Part shown: one piece after another, positions 26,689 through 37,199 of the stretch
How the letters are laid out: each line of letters opens with the position of its first letter
How positions within the stretch are numbered: the stretch's first letter is position 1
Source of the DNA: Borreliella andersonii
GTDB lineage: Bacteria; Spirochaetota; Spirochaetia; Borreliales; Borreliaceae
NCBI RefSeq assembly: GCF_032595875.1
Contig: NZ_CP132457.1
Location: 434,001-498,000 of the forward strand
Direction of reading: 5' to 3'
DNA: 64,000 nt
Translations under genes and position numbers: made by a program
Notes under the pieces: model-generated
Databases searched by the model: none
Told to the model about the DNA's origin: nothing
The model's input: only the letters and a program-made list of their open reading frames with translations

Positions 26689-27756
26689 ATGAAGATTTTT
26701 TTAACCGGAATTGCGGGGTTTATTGGATTTCATGTAGCTAAAAAGCTTGTAGAAGAAGGGCATGAGATTTTGGGTATAGACATATTAAATGATTATTATG
26801 AGCCCAAATTTAAGCATGAAAGGTTAGAAGCTTTAGGGTTTTGTTCTAAGGATGTCAAAACGCATAAAATTATTAAGAGTGAAAAATACAATAATTTATC
26901 TTTTGGTTATCTTGATATCTTAAATAAAGATAAGCTGCTAGAACTTTTTAAAGATCATAAGTTTACACATGTTTGCCATTTGGCTGCTCAGGCGGGTATT
27001 AGAGATAGTCTTGAAAATCCTGATAGCTATGTTTCAATAAATATTGTTGGGTTTTTTAATGTTTTAGATGCATGCAGAGTTTATAAAGAAAACATCGAGC
27101 ATTTTGTTTATGCTTCAACGTCATCGGTTTATGGTGTAAATGAAAATATGCCGTCTAGTGAAGATTTTATTACGGATCATCCTTTAAATTTATATGCAGC
27201 TAGTAAAAAATCTAATGAGATGATGGCGCATGCTTATAGTGCATCTTTTAATATTCCCACAACAGGGCTTAGATTTTTCACAGTTTATGGGACTTATGGA
27301 AGACCCGACATGGCTTTATATTTATTTTCAGATGGAATTGAAAATGGTAAATCCATTAATATTTTTAACAGTGGAAATATGGCTAGAGATTTTACATATG
27401 TGAGTGACATTGTAGAAGGTGTTTACAAAGTTTTGAAAAATCCAGCTAAGAGTGATAGTAATTTTGACGTTAAAAATCCAAATCCGTCAACATCTTCTTT
27501 TCCTTACAGAATATATAATATAGGAACCGGACACGCAACTAAATTGTTAGATTTTATTAGCGAACTCGAAGTAAATTTTGATAAAAAGGCCTTAAAAAAT
27601 TATATGCCTATGCAAAAAGCAGATGTTGTAGAAAGTTGTTGTGATATTTTAAAGCTTAAAAATGATGTTGGGTATGAGGCTAAAATTTCTATTAAAGAAG
27701 GAATAAAAGAATTTTCACAGTGGTATAAAATGTTGGAGTTTACCAAGAAGGATTGA
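26689..27756 (+). CDS. NAD-dependent nucleotide-sugar epimerase (UDP-glucuronate 4-epimerase type)
   Basis: Extended short-chain dehydrogenase of 355 residues. The Rossmann motif GIAGFIG is at 7-13 and NDYYEP follows as in UDP-glucuronate/galacturonate epimerases. Then come HLAAQAGIRDSL (about 97-108), the STSSVYG segment and the catalytic YAASK. RFFTVYGTYGRPDMAL is the substrate-binding loop. Product sugar is likely used for surface or glycolipid carbohydrate, but that is not shown. It is a separate unit 45 bases behind jag with AAAGGGGAA before the ATG. Confidence 0.87.
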   Translation: MKIFLTGIAGFIGFHVAKKLVEEGHEILGIDILNDYYEPKFKHERLEALGFCSKDVKTHKIIKSEKYNNLSFGYLDILNKDKLLELFKDHKFTHVCHLAAQAGIRDSLENPDSYVSINIVGFFNVLDACRVYKENIEHFVYASTSSVYGVNENMPSSEDFITDHPLNLYAASKKSNEMMAHAYSASFNIPTTGLRFFTVYGTYGRPDMALYLFSDGIENGKSINIFNSGNMARDFTYVSDIVEGVYKVLKNPAKSDSNFDVKNPNPSTSSFPYRIYNIGTGHATKLLDFISELEVNFDKKALKNYMPMQKADVVESCCDILKLKNDVGYEAKISIKEGIKEFSQWYKMLEFTKKD

Positions 27757-27923
27757 GTTTAAGCTTTTTTATGCAAAATAACAGATTTTAAATAAATTTT
27801 ATGTTTGTTTTTGGTTCATTAATTATTTATTTATTGATTTAAATTCAATTCAACTTCTTAGGTGTATAATTTATTATAAGCATTTGATAAAAGAAAAAAT
27901 AAGATGGAAAGGAGTTATTATAA

Positions 27924-29003
27924 ATGGGTGTTTTAGACAAGATTAAACCAGGTGTGGTTTATGGAAAGGAACTACATTTTTTATATGAAATATGTAAAAA
28001 GGAAGGATTTGCTATTCCTTCTATTAATTGTATAGGAACAAACTCTATTAATGCAGTTTTGGAAGCAGCAAAAGAAATTAATTCTCCTATTATGATACAA
28101 TTTTCTAATAGTGGCGCGGCTTTTATTTCTGGGAAAGGGTTAAAGATGGAAAGACCACAAGGAGTTTCAATAGTTGGAGCTATTTCTGGTGCTATGCATG
28201 TTCATTTAATGGCAGAGCACTATGGTGTTCCTGTTGTTCTTCATACTGATCACTGTGCTAAAAATTTGCTTCCTTGGGTTGAAGGGCTTTTAGAGTATGG
28301 AGAGAAATACTATAACCAGTACAAAAGACCATTATTTTCTTCACATATGTTAGATTTATCAGAAGAACCTATTAAAGAAAATATTGAAATTTCTAAAAAA
28401 TTCTTAGAAAGAATGGCAAAAATTGAAATGTTTTTAGAAATAGAGCTTGGAATTACGGGTGGGGAAGAGGATGGAGTTGATAATTCAGATAGATCTTTGC
28501 ATGAACTATTTTCTACCCCTGAAGATATTTATTATGGATATTCAGAACTTTTAAAAGTTAGCCCAAATTTTCAGATTGCAGCAGCTTTTGGGAATGTTCA
28601 TGGAGTATATAAACCAGGGAATGTTAAACTTACTCCAAAAGTTTTAAAAGATGGTCAAGATTATATCATATCAAAAACAGGAGTAAATATTTCTAAGCCA
28701 GTTTCTTATGTTTTTCATGGAGGGTCTGGGTCTACAATTGATGAGATTAATGAAGCACTTTCTCATGGCGTTGTAAAGATGAATATTGATACAGACACGC
28801 AGTGGGCTGCCTGGGAGGGCGTTTTAAATTATTATAAAAAGAATGAAAATCGTTTGCAGGGTCAATTGGGAGATGGCAAGGACATTGATATTCCAAATAA
28901 GAAATTTTATGATCCAAGAGTTTGGTTGAGAGAAGCTGAGATTTCTATGAAAGACCGTGTGAAGATTGCATGCAAAAATCTTAATAATGTTAATAGGAAT
29001 TAA
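27924..29003 (+). CDS. fba: Fructose-bisphosphate aldolase, class II
   Basis: Zinc enzyme of glycolysis that splits fructose-1,6-bisphosphate. The 359 residues equal the E. coli class IIA length. Motifs are VVLHTDHCAKNLL with zinc His near 110-113, ELGITGGEEDGVDN, GNVHGVYKPGN and VFHGGSGS, then MNIDTDTQWA. Glycolysis is the only energy pathway in this genus, so strong expression is expected. AAAGGAG precedes the ATG and an intrinsic terminator follows. Confidence 0.96.
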   Translation: MGVLDKIKPGVVYGKELHFLYEICKKEGFAIPSINCIGTNSINAVLEAAKEINSPIMIQFSNSGAAFISGKGLKMERPQGVSIVGAISGAMHVHLMAEHYGVPVVLHTDHCAKNLLPWVEGLLEYGEKYYNQYKRPLFSSHMLDLSEEPIKENIEISKKFLERMAKIEMFLEIELGITGGEEDGVDNSDRSLHELFSTPEDIYYGYSELLKVSPNFQIAAAFGNVHGVYKPGNVKLTPKVLKDGQDYIISKTGVNISKPVSYVFHGGSGSTIDEINEALSHGVVKMNIDTDTQWAAWEGVLNYYKKNENRLQGQLGDGKDIDIPNKKFYDPRVWLREAEISMKDRVKIACKNLNNVNRN

Positions 29004-29028
29004 ATAAAAATTCACTAATTTTTATTTG

Positions 29029-29056
29029 CAAGCTGCTTTTTGAGCGGCTTTTTTAT
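29029..29056 (+). terminator. Intrinsic terminator of fba
   Basis: AAGCTGCT, a TTTT loop, GAGCGGCTT and then a T-run form a stem-loop terminator 25 bases after the fba stop. Confidence 0.85.
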
Positions 29057-29307
29057 TATTTTAATAATAATTCTAATTGTATTCCAGGTATTTGATTGTA
29101 AAATTTATTGATTGAGAGATTTTTTGCTATCTGTTAGGTATCTTTTTTTTGTTTATTTTTTCAGAGCTTGAATAATGTATTAATTTTTTTAAATTTCTTA
29201 TTAAATGCTGTGTTTATGAAATTGTTTAGATTGAAGGAGTAAGTAATAAGATTGTTTTTAAACTTAAAAAAGCAGCTTTAGATTAACTTTATGTGTTTTT
29301 ATATGAA
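29057..29307. other. fba-aspS convergent spacer
   Basis: A/T-rich spacer between converging genes. An AAGGAG near 29233 is followed by no usable reading frame. Nothing else seen. Confidence 0.4.
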
Positions 29308-31071
<1,764 letters not shown>

Positions 31072-33177
31072 TCAGCCCACTATTATATTATAGATTTCTT
31101 TATCTGTTTTTGCATTTAAAATTTCTTTTTTATACAAATCAACTTTGCCCACAACAGATGCCAAAATTCTAGGATAGCTAACGTAATCTTTTGCTGGGCA
31201 CAGTATTAATATAAAAACATGACTTAAGTTCTTGTCAAGAGCATTAAAGTCAATCCCCTCATGGCTTATTCCTATTGCAATATGTATTTTTGATATTAAA
31301 TTTGTTTTTAAATGAGGAATGGCAAAGCCTTCTTTTAGTGCAGTAGTAATTAACTTTTCTCTTTCCATTAAATCTTGGAATATTCTTTCTTTGTCAATTT
31401 CAATGTTGATTACGCTTAGAAGTTCTCTTATTACATCAGCCTTATTACTTGATTTTAATTCTAGAATAATGTTTTCCTTTTTTATTCTTTTATTTAGGTT
31501 GATGTTACTAAGGATTTTATCGTAATTTATTGAGTAATCTAGTTTTTTTGCTCTTAAAGAAACCGTTTCAACTTCTTTGGTTATTTTTTCTAGGTTTAAG
31601 ATTGTTTCTCTAAAAAGATCTTGTATTATAATTAAATGATTATTTGGGCATTCGAATGTGATTTTGCTGCCTTCTCGTTTTATTGAGAAGGATATATTAT
31701 TTTTTCTTGCATTAATATATTGTGAGGAATCATTTTTAATTTGTTGTGTGAAGAATCCTTCTTTTCTTAACTCATTTTTAAAGTCCCATATAAGAATTTT
31801 GGCTAAATTATCATATTCAAAAGATACGCACATGTGTGTATTTTGATCTATTGGGAGTTCTTTTTTAAGTCCGCTTTTATTTATTTTAAATAAAAAGTTT
31901 ATTATGGGTGTTACAACGATTGTTGGTAAAAATACCATTATTATTATGATTCCAAATATTTTTTGGCTAATAAATCCCGAGGATAGTGCTACATTTGCCA
32001 TAATAAGTGATACTTCTCCTCTTGGAACCATCCCGGTTGCAATTTTTAAGGCTCCAAGTTTATTAAATCCCAAAAAGAGTGCTGGGATAAAGCAAAATAT
32101 ACTTTTAGTAATTATTGCTATTGTGCTAATTGCTAATCCTAAAATAAGAACTTCTTTTGAGAGTATTTCATTAATATCTGACATAAGTCCTATTGATGTA
32201 AAAAAGATTGGGATAAAAAATCTTTCAAAGATTGTTAGCTTATCTTGAATTACGTATACAATGTCTGTTTTTGACATGGCAAGTCCAAATACATAAGCCC
32301 CAACAACAAAAGACATTCCTAAATTTTGGAAAATACTTGCAATAGTAAGGGCTAGAGAGAGTGCTATTACGGTTGCTAAGGTAACACTGTTTAATTTTTT
32401 CAACAGCTTTGAGAGTGTTTCTGATATATATATTAAAGAGAAAGTTAAGCATAGCCAAATTACTATGTTTTGAATTATAGTTTTTATCGAGCTTGCTATA
32501 TCAAGATCTGATATAGATCTTGATATAGTTATTACACTTGTAAGCATAAGCATTGAAAGCACGTCATCAATAATTGAAGTTGAGATTATTGTCACTCCTT
32601 CTGAGGTGCTCATTTTTTTCTTTGCTGAGAGTATGCTTGCTGCGATTCCTGCTGATGTTGGAGTTCCAATTATTCCAATAAAAAGTGATGTTGGACTTAT
32701 TAGGGGGACGTTAAAAATTATGCTTGCCATAAGTACAAAACTTGTAAAGGTTCCAACAACTTCTGTTATTCCAATAATTCCTCCGCGTGGCAAAAATTTG
32801 ATAAACAACTTTAAATCAGTTTCAAGTCCTGCTGTGAAAAGCAATATTATTGAAGCTATGGTAGAGATTGCAAATATTTTTTCATTTATTAGATAATTTT
32901 CTCCAATTTGAGTTATTCCTAATGGGAATAATAAAGGTATTTGAATTTTTCCAAAGGCATTCGGACTTAGAATTATTCCTGCTGTTATTTGCCCTATTAC
33001 TTTTGGAATTCCTATTTTAGCTACTAGATTTCCTATTGAAATGGATGAGATTACAATGATTGCTAAACTCATGACAAAAGCCGACATGTTTACTTCAATG
33101 TCGTATTTTGTTGAGTATGAAAATAGAATATTGGGTAAGTGTAAAAGTATTGTTATGTAAAATTTTTTTTTGTTCAT
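31072..33177 (-). CDS. CPA2-type cation/proton antiporter fused to a PTS EIIA-Ntr-like domain
   Basis: 701 residues. After a hydrophobic start, about 12 membrane helices (25-410) carry KefB/NapA-family motifs such as GNLVAKIGIPKVIGQITAGIILSP and GLETDL, with MVPRGEVSLIMANVAL. A soluble linker follows. The last about 150 residues match PTS fructose/nitrogen EIIA: REKLITTALKEGFAIPHLK, whose AIPH histidine is the phosphate acceptor, and ending DKEIYNIIVG. So ion transport is probably set by PTS phosphorylation. It overlaps the upstream HPr-like gene by 4 bases. Earlier annotations call similar genes napA (Na+/H+ antiporter); the true ion is unknown. Confidence 0.88.
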   Translation of the reverse strand: MNKKKFYITILLHLPNILFSYSTKYDIEVNMSAFVMSLAIIVISSISIGNLVAKIGIPKVIGQITAGIILSPNAFGKIQIPLLFPLGITQIGENYLINEKIFAISTIASIILLFTAGLETDLKLFIKFLPRGGIIGITEVVGTFTSFVLMASIIFNVPLISPTSLFIGIIGTPTSAGIAASILSAKKKMSTSEGVTIISTSIIDDVLSMLMLTSVITISRSISDLDIASSIKTIIQNIVIWLCLTFSLIYISETLSKLLKKLNSVTLATVIALSLALTIASIFQNLGMSFVVGAYVFGLAMSKTDIVYVIQDKLTIFERFFIPIFFTSIGLMSDINEILSKEVLILGLAISTIAIITKSIFCFIPALFLGFNKLGALKIATGMVPRGEVSLIMANVALSSGFISQKIFGIIIIMVFLPTIVVTPIINFLFKINKSGLKKELPIDQNTHMCVSFEYDNLAKILIWDFKNELRKEGFFTQQIKNDSSQYINARKNNISFSIKREGSKITFECPNNHLIIIQDLFRETILNLEKITKEVETVSLRAKKLDYSINYDKILSNINLNKRIKKENIILELKSSNKADVIRELLSVINIEIDKERIFQDLMEREKLITTALKEGFAIPHLKTNLISKIHIAIGISHEGIDFNALDKNLSHVFILILCPAKDYVSYPRILASVVGKVDLYKKEILNAKTDKEIYNIIVG

Positions 33178-33455
33178 TTTGCAAGCTCTTTTGAAAAGTT
33201 ACATTTTAGCAAATTTAACAAACTTGTAATTGCCAGTTTTTCTTTTTTTCCCACGAATGTTATTTTTACTTTTTCTTTGTATATTATTCCCAATATGATA
33301 ATTTCGATTGTGGACTTTTCGGCAGCTTTTCTGCCATCTTTTATTGTTATTTGTATGTCGCACGAAGAATGTTTATTTTCGAATTCAGCAATGATATTTG
33401 TCAATCTTAAATGTATTCCAACTTTATTTATTATCTCAATTTCTGCTTCTGGCAT
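33174..33455 (-). CDS. HPr/NPr-like phosphocarrier protein
   Basis: 93 residues of the HPr fold: EIINKVGIHLRLTN at 7-20 holds the His (His14) and Arg corresponding to HPr His15/Arg17, and AAEKST near 44-49 the regulatory-Ser region. The usual GLHARPA is changed to GIHLRLT, so it is divergent. With rpoN and hpf upstream and an EIIA-Ntr fusion downstream, it is best read as the NPr of a nitrogen-type PTS rather than sugar HPr. B31 annotation has it as ptsH. It overlaps the antiporter gene (ATGA). Confidence 0.82.
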   Translation of the reverse strand: MPEAEIEIINKVGIHLRLTNIIAEFENKHSSCDIQITIKDGRKAAEKSTIEIIILGIIYKEKVKITFVGKKEKLAITSLLNLLKCNFSKELAK

Positions 33456-33468
33456 TTTTTTACTTATC

Positions 33469-33762
33469 TTATTTGTTGTTTTTTTTCTCTTTCTCTTTAG
33501 TTGCTGTTTTGTAAAGTCTTGCTATTGCACTATCAATAAGATTGAGAAGTGTTTTTCCATCTTCTTTTATATGTATTATTTTCCCCCAATTGAAGTGAAT
33601 ATGTGCGTCTAGTTCAAAAAGCTCATTTTCTTTTTTAATTGTAATTTTTAAATTATCAACATGCTTTTTGATATGAGTATCAAATTTTTCTAGTTTTTTG
33701 AGAATGAAATTTTTTTCATTCTCATTTAAGTTATAATTAACCGTTTGAATTTTAGGTTCCAT
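33469..33762 (-). CDS. hpf: Ribosome hibernation promoting factor, short form
   Basis: 97 residues of the HPF/YfiA family: FILKKLEKFDTHIKKHVDNLKITI, ELDAHIHFNWGKIIHIKEDGKTLLNLIDSAIARL. It inactivates 70S ribosomes in starvation. Being short it matches gamma-proteobacterial HPF, not the long Gram-positive form. It starts 11 bases inside rpoN, the same rpoN-hpf pairing as in E. coli. Confidence 0.88.
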   Translation of the reverse strand: MEPKIQTVNYNLNENEKNFILKKLEKFDTHIKKHVDNLKITIKKENELFELDAHIHFNWGKIIHIKEDGKTLLNLIDSAIARLYKTATKEKEKKNNK

Positions 33763-35011
33763 AAAATATTTTTCCTTTCTCAGATTTCAATTCATTCCTA
33801 TACTTGTTCACTGTTCTTCTAGAAATAGAGATTCCTTTGGATTTCAGTATAGCAGAAATCGTTTTATCTGACATCTTTTTATTTTCTTCCAACAACTTTT
33901 TTACTGTTATTTTAATGCTTAATTTTGAAAATTCATTTGTTTTTGCTCCACCAACAGAGCTAAAAAGTTCTTTGATTAATATTGTGCCCCACTGGCATTT
34001 TAAGTATTTATTTTTTATTGCTCTTGATATTGTTGATTTTGATACACTAATTATTTCTGACAAAGTGCTCAAGCTCATTGGCCTCAAGCTTTTAAAGCCT
34101 CTTCTTAGAAATTCTTTTTGTAATGTATATATAGCTATTCCTATTTTTGCAAGTATTTCGTCTCTATATCGTAGAGATTCGATTAACCATTTTGCCTTTT
34201 TTTGTTTTTGAGGATTTTCATTTGTCCTTTTAAGTTCTTTTTTAAAGATGCTAACTTCTTTGATTTTAATTTTAAATTTGTTATTGTGATTTATTATTAA
34301 TATATCTGGATCGATATAGAAATTGATGTCATCTGAGTCTTTAAATTCGAGTGTTGGGTTGGGGTTAAGTTTTTTTCTAATAATTTCTAAAGCTGTGTTA
34401 AATTCTTTACTTCTTATTTTAAGCTCTTCTTTTAACTTTTCTTGAGTTTTTTCAAGAAGCTCTGCTTTTTCAAGAATTTTAATAATATTAGTGTCTAATT
34501 TATGATGCTTTGCTTGCAAAATTAACGATTCTATTATGTTGGGAACACAAATTCCAATTGGATCAAATTTCTGAATAAGTTCAATTATTTTTTTTACTTT
34601 TATTTTTTCTTCCTTTTTAAAAAGATCGTAAGGGTTTATTATATGAAAACCTTTGCTGTTTAGGTTGTTTATTAGTATTTCGCCTATTTTGATTTCATCT
34701 TCATCTATTTTTTGAATCCTTAATTGTAGTAACAGGTGTTCTTTTAAAGAAATATTTGTTTGTGTTTTTTCAAGAGCTATGTCGTGTTGATTTTTTATCA
34801 TATCATCTTCTTTATAAAAAACTTTTTTAAACCAATATGTTTTTAATGTTTCAAAAAATATTTTATTTGAGTTTATTTCTAGGCATTCGTTATTTTCGCT
34901 TTCTTCTAGTATAAGTTTTGTTAATTCTTTTTGATTAAGGCCTAATATTTTTATTGTCTGTATTTGAATTGAGTTTAAATTTTGAGATATTTTTAATTTT
35001 TGTTTAATCAT
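33752..35011 (-). CDS. rpoN: RNA polymerase sigma-54 factor
   Basis: Directs RNA polymerase to -24/-12 promoters and needs an enhancer-binding ATPase; in Borrelia it works with Rrp2 to turn on rpoS. Of 419 residues, region I is at about 6-45 (SQNLNSIQIQTIKILGLNQKEL), the HTH near 325-345 (TLSEIISVSKSTISRAI) and the RpoN box RRTVNKYRNEL near the C-terminus. The start is 2 bases after the chromate-transporter gene, so it belongs to that operon. Confidence 0.96.
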   Translation of the reverse strand: MIKQKLKISQNLNSIQIQTIKILGLNQKELTKLILEESENNECLEINSNKIFFETLKTYWFKKVFYKEDDMIKNQHDIALEKTQTNISLKEHLLLQLRIQKIDEDEIKIGEILINNLNSKGFHIINPYDLFKKEEKIKVKKIIELIQKFDPIGICVPNIIESLILQAKHHKLDTNIIKILEKAELLEKTQEKLKEELKIRSKEFNTALEIIRKKLNPNPTLEFKDSDDINFYIDPDILIINHNNKFKIKIKEVSIFKKELKRTNENPQKQKKAKWLIESLRYRDEILAKIGIAIYTLQKEFLRRGFKSLRPMSLSTLSEIISVSKSTISRAIKNKYLKCQWGTILIKELFSSVGGAKTNEFSKLSIKITVKKLLEENKKMSDKTISAILKSKGISISRRTVNKYRNELKSEKGKIFYGT

Positions 35012-35013
35012 AT

Positions 35014-35547
35014 TTATATTAATGTATAAAAAAGTCCACTAAGTATAATTACTAATGCTGGACTTATTTTATTATAAAAAAATAAAATAAAAAAATTAAT
35101 TCCCACAATAGTCAGGGTTCTTAAAAGTTCTGTTTTGTTATTTTCTATCTTTAAGTATGTATTTTCAAGCAAAATAATTATTGTAATTATCCACAGTGCA
35201 ACAATAATAGGCTTTAGATTTTCTAGGCAATAATTTAACAAGCCGATTTTGTGCAGTATTAGTAGGATTATAATCATTATTATTATTGGAGCTGTTATTA
35301 ATGCTACTGTGGCAATTATTGCTCCTGCAATTCCTGCAGTTTTCATCCCAACGTATGTTGCTATGTTTGTTGCAATAGGTCCAGGGGTTATTCTTGATAT
35401 TGTAATCATATTGACAAATTCTTCTTTTGTTATCCAATGTTTGTTATTAATTATTTCATTGTTTATTATTGCTGCAATTCCATTGCCGCCTCCGAAATTT
35501 AATAATCCGATTTTTAAAAATGTAATGAATAGATTTATTAAAATCAA
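35014..35547 (-). CDS. Chromate transporter family (ChrA-like) half, membrane protein
   Basis: 177 residues of the ChrA/CHR superfamily. The CHR signature is visible: FLKIGLLNFGGGNGIAAI at 9-26, WITKEEFVNMITISRITPGPIATNIATYVG at 38-67. About 5-6 membrane helices. Families coded as two short adjacent proteins work as a heterodimer; the partner overlaps it by 4 bases. The transported ion in Borrelia is not known, and chromate itself is unlikely to be the natural substrate. Confidence 0.83.
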   Translation of the reverse strand: MILINLFITFLKIGLLNFGGGNGIAAIINNEIINNKHWITKEEFVNMITISRITPGPIATNIATYVGMKTAGIAGAIIATVALITAPIIIMIIILLILHKIGLLNYCLENLKPIIVALWIITIIILLENTYLKIENNKTELLRTLTIVGINFFILFFYNKISPALVIILSGLFYTLI

Positions 35548-36137
35548 CTGATATCCTTTTTCGATTTAGTTAATATTTTTTTTATTGTTATATATTTAAA
35601 TGTGTATATTAAAAAGAAAATTAACAATATGTATGATATTCTTATTTTTAATTTGAAAATTGCAAAAATTACAAGAAAACATATTGTCCATTTTATTATA
35701 GAATTATTCAACATTTTTTTGGAAAATTTTAAAACAATGCTTATCATTACGATAATTGAAGATATTTTTGCACCTTCAAGAAATTTTTCGATATGTATAT
35801 TATTTGGCATTAATTTTAAGTAAAGGAAAACCATTATTATTGCGATAATGGAAGGTAAAATTCCTGCAACAACCAGTAAAAGTGCGCATGGGAAACCTCC
35901 AATTTTTTTTCCTACTAGGAACACGAAATTAATTGCTGTAACTCCAGGAATAACATTTGATGTTGCTAGTATTTTGTTAAAATCGTCCTCAGATATTATT
36001 TTTCTTTTTTTAACAAATATTTTTTTAAGCTCAGATATAATTATTAATCCTCCGCCAATTGTAAGTGTTGTTGTTTTAAGGACAAGAAAAAACAAGTCCA
36101 AAATTTTATATATTTTTTTTTGTTTCTTTTTGTACAT
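35544..36137 (-). CDS. Chromate transporter family (ChrA-like) second half
   Basis: Partner of the gene downstream. The CHR signature reappears: FFLVLKTTTLTIGGGLIIISELKK, ISEDDFNKILATSNVIPGVTAINFVFLVGKKIGGFPCALL. The start at 36137 (MYKKKQKKIYKIL, 197 residues) is preferred because the frame further upstream (to 36236) lacks family similarity and hydrophobic character. No clear ribosome-binding site. It is the first gene of the seven-gene operon ending in aspS. Confidence 0.8.
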   Translation of the reverse strand: MYKKKQKKIYKILDLFFLVLKTTTLTIGGGLIIISELKKIFVKKRKIISEDDFNKILATSNVIPGVTAINFVFLVGKKIGGFPCALLLVVAGILPSIIAIIMVFLYLKLMPNNIHIEKFLEGAKISSIIVMISIVLKFSKKMLNNSIIKWTICFLVIFAIFKLKIRISYILLIFFLIYTFKYITIKKILTKSKKDIS

Positions 36138-36309
36138 TTGTTTTGTTAAATTTAGTAAAAACCTTCGGGTACTAATTCTACCACAAATGTTGTTTGTGGT
36201 GCTAATTTTATTGCTAAATGGCAGTGATAAAAACATGCTTTATTGTGGCTTTAAAACATTGACTCATTGTTTTATTAAGGTTTTTATTGGAAGGCTTGTT
36301 TGTTTTTTG

Positions 36310-36318
36310 TGCTATAAT
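36310..36318 (+). promoter_or_regulatory. Extended -10 promoter of mscS
   Basis: TGCTATAAT at 36310-36318 is an extended -10 (TGN-TATAAT). Transcription would begin near 36325, too near the ATG at 36330 to leave a leader, which argues for the TTG start at 36357. Confidence 0.6.
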
Positions 36319-36356
36319 TCAATTAATTTATGCGAAGTTTGGAAGGAAAGTTTAAT

Positions 36357-37199
36357 TTGTTTAAGGAGTTTTTTATATTTCAAGATTATTTTAATTATAT
36401 TGTTGAGGGCGTTGTAGGTTATGGTTTAAAAGTTTCGATTGCTATAGCGCTATGGTATTTTTTAAAGTTAATAGCTAATAAAATGGGAAAAATTTTATTT
36501 AAAACTTTAGAAAAGTCTAGATTAGAAGAGAAGTTAGAGGTTACAGTTTTTAACTTTTTAAAGTCTTTTTTCAAAATATTAACAGACTTTGTTATTGTTT
36601 TAATAATATTGCCATATCTTGGGGTGCCTACAACATCTATTATTGCTGTATTTGGATCATTAGGACTTGCCATTGGGCTTGCTGCTCAGGGTATTTTATC
36701 GAATTTTGTTAGTGGATTTATTGTTTTGAATTCCAAGTTTTTTAAGTGTGGAGATCATATTCAATGTGGAGATGTTGAAGGTTTGGTTGAGGATGTCCAA
36801 ATTTTTTTTACTACACTTAAAACATTTGACGAAGAAATTATTAAAATTCCAAACAGCAAGCTTACATCCAATTTTGTTGTTAATTTTTCGTCAAATCCCA
36901 GAAGAAGGGTTGTGTTTTCTTTTCAAGTTCCCTATGATACGAACATTGGTTTGTTAAAAGAAAAAATAGAAGATTTAATGATTTTCAATAATAAGAAATT
37001 TGATGTTGAGATTTGTTCTCCTACTCTTATTGTCAAAAAATACACTCCCTATTATATGGTTTTACAGGTTCGATTTTTTGTCAATACAGAGGTTTTTTGG
37101 GATTTTAAATATTTTATTGGGGAGTCTATTAAAAATGTTTTATTGGATATGAAAATTAAGCTTCCAATTTGTTTTATGCCTTTTGATAAGCAGTATTAA
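36357..37199 (+). CDS. Small-conductance mechanosensitive channel (MscS family)
   Basis: Opens under membrane tension to release solutes on osmotic downshock. About 280 residues, with three N-terminal membrane helices. The pore helix TM3 region (IIAVFGSLGLAIGLAAQGILSNFVSGFIVL, here spanning about residues 90-120) is Gly/Ala-rich as in MscS. The beta domain begins FKCGDHIQCGDVEGLVEDV. The TTG start at 36357 has GGAAGG 10 bases ahead; an ATG at 36330 is in frame but lies at the predicted transcription start. The stop overlaps that of the converging glycosyltransferase. Confidence 0.9.
   Translation: MFKEFFIFQDYFNYIVEGVVGYGLKVSIAIALWYFLKLIANKMGKILFKTLEKSRLEEKLEVTVFNFLKSFFKILTDFVIVLIILPYLGVPTTSIIAVFGSLGLAIGLAAQGILSNFVSGFIVLNSKFFKCGDHIQCGDVEGLVEDVQIFFTTLKTFDEEIIKIPNSKLTSNFVVNFSSNPRRRVVFSFQVPYDTNIGLLKEKIEDLMIFNNKKFDVEICSPTLIVKKYTPYYMVLQVRFFVNTEVFWDFKYFIGESIKNVLLDMKIKLPICFMPFDKQY

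Noticed and set aside
29057..29307. Possible small gene after AAGGAG at 29233
   Set aside because: Only a ten-codon frame follows; no conserved character.
32240..32458. 72-codon ORF within the antiporter gene
   Set aside because: Out-of-frame shadow of a membrane-helix region with no start signal.
35165..35437. 90-codon Asn-rich frame within the ChrA-like gene
   Set aside because: Asn-rich low-complexity frame is a shadow of the real gene on the same strand.
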